NCBI GenBank assembly: GCA_031548325.1
Contig: JAVBRE010000012.1
Span: 1 to 9,700 of the forward strand
DNA length: 9,700 nt
Source of the DNA: FLUQ01 sp031548325
Lineage (GTDB): Bacteria > Desulfobacterota > Desulfovibrionia > Desulfovibrionales > Desulfovibrionaceae
Direction: 5' to 3'
The notes under the pieces were generated by a model, which was not told the origin of the DNA, searched no databases, and saw only the letters and a list, made by a program, of their open reading frames with translations. Made by a program: the position numbers and the translations under genes. Shown here piece after piece: positions 5,663-9,700 of this stretch. Numbering within the stretch: the stretch's first letter is position 1; every line of letters begins with the position of its first letter.

Positions 5663-6304
5663 ATGGAACTTGCCCCTGTTGCATACGAAAGTGCGGGCCT
5701 GGGCCTTGCCCGGTCCGTTCAGGAACGCGAAAAACAGGAAGCGGAACGCGAATCCGCCGCCCTGGCCCAAGGCGATACCGTAAGTATTTCCGACGAGGCC
5801 CGCGAAAAACTCAAAACCTCCTCCTCCGGAGAAACAGCCCAGAAAGAAGAAAAGCAGGCGGAAGAAGGCGGCTCGGGCGGCGCCATCAGCTTTCGCGGCG
5901 GCTCGGCCGAAGCGGGCGCGGGAGAATCTTCCGACGTCATGAGCGAAAAAATCGCCTCGTTGCAAAAGCAAATTCAACAGGTACAGCAACAACTCGTCAA
6001 AGCTCAGGAAAAACTGCAACAGGCCCAGTCGGGACAGAGCGGCCAGACCGGCGGCGATGCCCCCGATGCGGCGCAGGACGGGGAATCGCCCGAGGCCAAA
6101 GCCGCCCCGCAGGAAGTCAGCCAGTTGAACAACCAACTGCTGCAGCTGAACCAGGAGTTGCAGGAAGCCATGGGCAAAGGCGGCGGTGGCGGCGGCGGGG
6201 GCATGATCGAGGGCACCAGGGCCAGCGCGGCCAACGGCTCGGGCGGCGTGCCCGGCTCACGAGGGCCGGTCAATGTCGGGGCCATCACGGCCCGCATCGG
6301 CTAG
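5663..6304 (+). CDS. FlxA-like coiled-coil protein, copy 1
   Basis: 213 residues, no signal peptide or membrane segment. The N-terminal block (1-51) starts MELAPVAYESAGLGLARS, continues with a charged helix (19-31) and ends in GDTVSISDEAREKL, a motif reminiscent of the xVxIS-EAR segment in FlgM and other flagellum-linked proteins. A variable Ser/Gly/Glu linker follows (52-92). Next is a short parallel-type coiled coil with perfect a/d spacing: I97, L100, I104, V107, L111, A114, L118, A121. A second short coil has L155, L159, L162 and L166. An eight-glycine tract (173-180), IEGTRA and a Gly-rich tail end it. This organisation resembles FlxA-like proteins (PF14282); E. coli flxA is itself FliA-dependent. 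The ATG has GGAGG 5 nt upstream. It is the first gene after the sigma-28 promoter; its paralog follows 15 nt after the stop. The exact function is unknown. Confidence 0.75.
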   Translation: MELAPVAYESAGLGLARSVQEREKQEAERESAALAQGDTVSISDEAREKLKTSSSGETAQKEEKQAEEGGSGGAISFRGGSAEAGAGESSDVMSEKIASLQKQIQQVQQQLVKAQEKLQQAQSGQSGQTGGDAPDAAQDGESPEAKAAPQEVSQLNNQLLQLNQELQEAMGKGGGGGGGGMIEGTRASAANGSGGVPGSRGPVNVGAITARIG

Positions 6305-6472
6305 CCTGAGGGTATTGCCATGGAACTCGCTCCCATTGCATATGAAAGCGCGGGCCTGGGTCTTGCCCGGTCCGTTCAGGAACGCGAAAAGCAGGAAGCG
6401 GAACGTGAATCGTCCGCTCTGGCCTTTGGCGACACCGTGAGCATTTCTGACGAGGCGCGAGAGAAGCTGAAA
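5663..6472 (+). repeat. Tandem duplication: near-identical 153-bp gene starts
   Basis: The first 51 codons of the two coiled-coil genes (5663-5815 and 6320-6472) are a direct repeat encoding proteins 48/51 identical. It includes an exact 29-nt block (5705-5733 = 6362-6390). Most differences are silent third-base changes, so the protein sequence has been kept while the DNA drifted. Confidence 0.85.
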
Positions 6473-7072
6473 AGCGCGGCCGGCGGAGAAACGGCGGACA
6501 AAAAAGAAAACAGCGAGACGAACGGCGACGACGCGGCTTTCGTCGGCGCGGGCGATTCCAAAAACGCCGAAGGTCTTGTTTCCGCAAACAGCCAAAGCAA
6601 AAAAGGCATAAGCGGCACGGTGGATTTCACCGCGTCCGCCGCCGGCGGTGTGTCCAGCTCGGAAAAAATGGCCGAACGCATGGCCGAGATCCAGAAACAG
6701 ATCAAGGACGTGCAGCAGCAACTGACCAAGGCCCAGGAAGAACTACAGCAGAAAGAGGCGGAGCCGGAAGAGACGGCGAACGCCGACCCGGACGCGCCGC
6801 CTTCGGACAGCGAATCGCCGGAGTTGAAGTCCGCGCGCACAAGAGTCACCCAGCTCAACAGCCAGCTCATGCAGCTCAACCAGCAGTTGCAAGAGGTCAT
6901 GCGCGAAAACGGAGCCGGCTGGGGCGGAGGCGGACAGATTCAGGGCACCCGCGCCGGCAGCGGCGGAGTCGGCCGCATCATGGCCCACGTCGGCGAGGCC
7001 AACGACCCGTACGCCGCGGCCGCCGCTTTTGAGGCGGCGGAGATGGGTATACAGACCCCCGTCTCTTTTTAA
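6320..7072 (+). CDS. FlxA-like coiled-coil protein, copy 2
   Basis: 250 residues, tandem paralog of the preceding gene and surely in the same transcript (15-nt gap; GAGG 8 nt before the ATG). The first 51 residues differ from copy 1 at only three positions (6, 32, 36). The linker (52-117) is different and longer. The coil returns with M121, I124, I128, V131, L135, A138 and L142, then a second coil with L179, L183, L186 and L190. The Gly-rich IQGTRA motif matches IEGTRA of copy 1. The C-terminus then gains about 30 residues absent from copy 1, Ala-rich, ending GIQTPVSF. There is no signal peptide. If the protein leaves the cell it would be through the flagellar export system, which needs no cleaved signal; this is speculation. 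Role unknown, probably linked to motility. Confidence 0.75.
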   Translation: MELAPIAYESAGLGLARSVQEREKQEAERESSALAFGDTVSISDEAREKLKSAAGGETADKKENSETNGDDAAFVGAGDSKNAEGLVSANSQSKKGISGTVDFTASAAGGVSSSEKMAERMAEIQKQIKDVQQQLTKAQEELQQKEAEPEETANADPDAPPSDSESPELKSARTRVTQLNSQLMQLNQQLQEVMRENGAGWGGGGQIQGTRAGSGGVGRIMAHVGEANDPYAAAAAFEAAEMGIQTPVSF

Positions 7073-7409
7073 AAGCGGGTTTCGTCCTCTGGACTGCGCC
7101 AAAAGGCGATTTTGAGCCAGGCCTGTACCATAAAAGCACCACCCCTGACCCAAAATCGCCCTATTCTTTGCCGGAGAACAAAATCCGCTTCAAAAAAACT
7201 GCCCCTGTGTCTGATCCGCGAGAAAAGCCTGGCGATCCACTTTTTGCGATCTGAGCCGGAATTAGCGCAGATCCTTCCAGCCGCCATCGCCGGGCGATCC
7301 GCTCGCCGCGCGCGCGTTCCCCCTACAGAGACCTCGACAAGCGCTTAGCGATACCCTATATAACTCTGGCCCTTGCCCGCGCGCCCTGCACCCGCTTTCA
7401 GGAGTATCC
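7073..7409 (+). other. 337-nt intergenic region with inverted repeats
   Basis: No convincing gene is seen; the short frames here lack ribosome sites and family resemblance. It contains GGCGATTTTG (7105-7114) and its exact complement CAAAATCGCC (7151-7160), 36 nt apart. It also has a small hairpin CGCC-AAAA-GGCG followed by ATTTT (7097-7112), a possible weak terminator for the coiled-coil genes. A third is the near-palindrome ATCGCC-G-GGCGAT (7286-7298). GGCGATCC also occurs directly at 7231 and 7293. The right end holds the promoter candidate for the macroglobulin gene. Confidence 0.45.
7334..7362 (+). promoter_or_regulatory. Candidate sigma-70 promoter for the alpha-2-macroglobulin gene
   Basis: TCGACA (7334-7339, 5/6 to TTGACA) and TATATA (7357-7362) are 17 nt apart. 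TATAAC (7359-7364, 5/6) at 19 nt is an alternative -10. The start codon is about 45 nt further on. It is the best housekeeping-type promoter in the window. Confidence 0.55.
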
Positions 7410-9700
7410 ATGCGCCGTCATATCGTGGCCGCCGCCTGCGGCATTCTGCTTTTTCTTTTGTCCGCGCAGGCGTCCTTTGCCGGTCAGGCCCTGACCATCG
7501 TCAGCGCCATGCCGCAGGGGGAAGTGATAAACCTGACCCAGATCACCGCGCGCTTCAGCGAAGCCATGCGCCCCCTGGGCATCACGGAACAGAAGGCGGA
7601 GTCCTCGCTCCTGCATGTCGCCGCGCAGGGCGGAACCTTGCCCGCCGGAAACTACCGCTGGCTTGACCCGGCCACCCTGGCCTACATCTTCGACGCCCCG
7701 GTGCAGGGCCCCGTGCGCTTTGAAGCGTACATTCCGGCCGGGGTCACCGCCCTGTCCGGGGCTTCCCTGGCGGCCGAAAAACGCTGGCGCGTCAACACTC
7801 CCGAAATCGCGATCAGTTGCAGAACGCAAAACGACGAGCCTCTGCCCCCCCAGAACGGCGTTATCTACCTCGGCAGCAACTACCCCTTGCGTGTCGAAGA
7901 TCTGCGGGCCAAAATCCGCCTGGACACGGACGGGCAAAGCCTGCCTCTGGAAGTGCAGGAAGAAAAAAACGCCCTCCGCTCTACCGTGCAAATCAAAAAC
8001 CCCCTGCCGCCGGACAAAAGCCTGACCCTGGTTCTGGACGCCGGCATTCGGCCGGAACAAGGTTTTACGCCTTCCAGGGAATTTCGCTTCAAGCTCAAAG
8101 GCTACGGCGCGCTCACGGTCGAACGCCTGGAACCCTTTTTTTCGGACGACAAAAAAACTCTGGCTGTGGTGCACAGTCCCTTGAACATCCGTTTCTCCAA
8201 TCCGGTCAAGCCGGCCGACCTGCTGCAGCATCTGACTGTCAGCCCCGCGCTTTCTCCCGCCCCGGACCGCGACGAAAACAGCGAAGAAGCCGGAAAAGAC
8301 CGCCTGGAACGCAGCGCCCGCGGACATCGCCTCAACTTCGCCTGGCAGCCGCGCAGCACCTACGTCGTGACCCTGCGGGCCGGACTGAAGGATGCTTACG
8401 GCGGGACCCTGGAAAAAGACGTCTCTTCCAGCTTCACCACCGGCGATTATGACCCCTTTTTCATTCTGCCGCCCGGACATATTCTGGAAGCCAAGCTGGG
8501 CGGTCTGCTGCCCCTGTGGACGCGAAACGTCAGCCCCGTCGACGTTCGCCTGCGCCTGCGACCCTGGGGCGACAACCCTGCCGCCGCCTTTGCCGGCAAA
8601 GAAGACGCGCCGGAAAAAAATCTGCACTTTGTGGCCGAACCAAACGACATAGCCCGCCATGTCCTGAATCTGCCGGAACTGCTGGGCTCGACCGCCGGGC
8701 TGATAGAGGCGGCCTTCACCTTTCCCCGGCCGGACAACAAAGGCAATACGACAAAAACCGAGACCCGGACCCGCTCCTTGCAAGTGACCGACCTCGGACT
8801 GACCGTCAAAAACGGACAGGGGCGGGGCCTGGCCTGGGTCACCGACCTGTCCTCCGGCGACGCCCTGGGCGGGGTCAGACTTTCGCTGTACGCGGAAAAC
8901 AAGGGCTTGTTGTGGCAAGGCGTCACGGACGACAAAGGCGTCGCGTCCTTGCCGGGCAAAGAAACCTTCCCCACGGGGGAACGCGTCTGGCTCAAGGCGG
9001 AGCGCGGCGCTGACGCCGCTGTTGCCGATCTGGGGCAGGATACGCTGTATTCCGGTTTTTCCGACTACGACAGTCTGTCCGAAAACGAACGGCCATGGAG
9101 CGCGCACCTGCTGAGCCAACTGCCCCTGTACCAGCCGGGACAGACCGTGCGCTTCATCTTGTACGTCAAGGCCTACAGCGCGGAGCAGGACGGACGGCGT
9201 TCCGATCCCGGCGACTGGCGGCCCCTGGCCGGAGACGCGGTCTCGTATGCCATCCGCGACGTCCGAGGCAAAACAGTACATCAGGGCCAAGGCGAGCTCA
9301 ACGCCTACGGGTCGCTTACCGGTCAGTTTGCACTTTCGGATGAAGCAATTCTGGGCGATTATATCGTGGAAGCCGCCACGCCGAAAATACGGCAGCGCTG
9401 CCGCGCCAGGGCTTTCGGCGTGGCTTCCTTCCGGTCGCCGGACTTCAAGGTCGACGTGACCGCTCCCGCGTCCCGCCCGGTTCCTGTCCAAGGCGAAGGC
9501 CCCCTGTCCGCCACGGTAAGCGCGGGCTATTTTTCCGGCGCGGCCCTGCCGCAAGGCAAAATCGCCCTGACCCTGAGCGGCCGCCGAACGGGTTTCGCGC
9601 CGCCCAGCCTGGCCGGCTACGCCGTGGGGCTCGGCAACAGATACTGGCCGGGCCATGACGAGCCCTATTACCACCGCGCAGAACGGGAAATCGCCGCCCT
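7410..9700 (+). CDS. Bacterial alpha-2-macroglobulin family protein, N-terminal part (cut by window end)
   Basis: 763 residues are visible and the frame is open at the right edge; full-length members usually have well over 1,500. Bacterial alpha-2-macroglobulins sit in the periplasm and are thought to trap foreign proteases, often with the peptidoglycan synthase PbpC. A signal peptide MRRHIVAAACGILLFLLSAQ ends near ASFA (about residue 24), with no proper lipobox. Early Ig-like domains follow: RFSEAM (48-53) and IRFSNPVKPADLL are the typical strands, and SSSFTTGDYDPFF (about 339-351) ends this region. The macroglobulin MG2 hallmark Y574-Q-P-G-Q-T-V580 is clear, and VSAGYFSGAALP (from about 703) fits the next MG domain. 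The thioester CxEQ site would lie beyond the window. The ATG has AGGAG 5 nt upstream. A 758-codon frame on the other strand is only a shadow. Confidence 0.88.
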   Translation, partial: MRRHIVAAACGILLFLLSAQASFAGQALTIVSAMPQGEVINLTQITARFSEAMRPLGITEQKAESSLLHVAAQGGTLPAGNYRWLDPATLAYIFDAPVQGPVRFEAYIPAGVTALSGASLAAEKRWRVNTPEIAISCRTQNDEPLPPQNGVIYLGSNYPLRVEDLRAKIRLDTDGQSLPLEVQEEKNALRSTVQIKNPLPPDKSLTLVLDAGIRPEQGFTPSREFRFKLKGYGALTVERLEPFFSDDKKTLAVVHSPLNIRFSNPVKPADLLQHLTVSPALSPAPDRDENSEEAGKDRLERSARGHRLNFAWQPRSTYVVTLRAGLKDAYGGTLEKDVSSSFTTGDYDPFFILPPGHILEAKLGGLLPLWTRNVSPVDVRLRLRPWGDNPAAAFAGKEDAPEKNLHFVAEPNDIARHVLNLPELLGSTAGLIEAAFTFPRPDNKGNTTKTETRTRSLQVTDLGLTVKNGQGRGLAWVTDLSSGDALGGVRLSLYAENKGLLWQGVTDDKGVASLPGKETFPTGERVWLKAERGADAAVADLGQDTLYSGFSDYDSLSENERPWSAHLLSQLPLYQPGQTVRFILYVKAYSAEQDGRRSDPGDWRPLAGDAVSYAIRDVRGKTVHQGQGELNAYGSLTGQFALSDEAILGDYIVEAATPKIRQRCRARAFGVASFRSPDFKVDVTAPASRPVPVQGEGPLSATVSAGYFSGAALPQGKIALTLSGRRTGFAPPSLAGYAVGLGNRYWPGHDEPYYHRAEREIAA

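Noticed and set aside
7112..7348. 78-codon plus-strand frame and an overlapping minus-strand frame (7069-7287) in the gap before the macroglobulin gene
   Set aside because: No ribosome site, no recognisable motif, and inverted repeats run through both. A small gene cannot be excluded.
7398..9674. 758-codon minus-strand frame
   Set aside because: It is the antisense shadow of the alpha-2-macroglobulin gene, which has a signal peptide, ribosome site and MG2 motif. Long shadows are common at this GC content.
1..9700. tRNA, rRNA, CRISPR array, transposase, integrase or phage genes
   Set aside because: Looked for on both strands; no cloverleaf, regular spaced repeats or mobile-element protein motifs were seen.

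Overview
The window looks like chromosomal DNA from a GC-rich, motile sulfate reducer of the Desulfovibrio type. This is inferred from the divergent psd-pssA block, a DUF4911 protein, a YdjM/DUF457 membrane protein, FlxA-like coiled-coil proteins and high-GC codon use. No marker here fixes the species.

Layout. Positions 1-195 hold hairpins only: one at the left edge, and one with a T-run that ends the leftward operon. Psd and PssA (1659 to 196, minus strand) make phosphatidylserine and decarboxylate it to phosphatidylethanolamine. From 1806 everything reads rightward: a YdjM-type membrane protein, a DUF4911 protein 2 nt behind it, and a secreted DUF3829 (YiiG-like) protein at 3258-4226.

The 4227-7072 stretch is the unusual part. 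Straight after the DUF3829 gene lies a broken 117-bp fragment of a coiled-coil gene whose two intact relatives stand in tandem at 5663-7072. Straight after the secreted RcnB/CigR-like gene (4590-5060) and a run of hairpins lies a broken C-terminus of a second DUF3829 gene (5178-5285). The simplest reading is that a DUF3829 + coiled-coil cassette was duplicated, and each copy then lost the opposite half. A 65-residue four-cysteine protein (5374-5571) sits in the second unit. The tandem coiled-coil genes are preceded by a near-consensus sigma-28 (FliA) promoter at 5600-5626. That ties them to late flagellar expression and agrees with their FlxA-like coiled coils. A weaker sigma-28-like match precedes the four-cysteine gene.

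After a 337-nt intergenic region with inverted repeats and a candidate sigma-70 promoter, a large secreted bacterial alpha-2-macroglobulin begins at 7410 and runs off the right edge.

No tRNA, rRNA, CRISPR array, transposase or integrase was seen. The most rewarding part to pursue is the sigma-28-driven coiled-coil tandem and the reciprocal gene decay around it.
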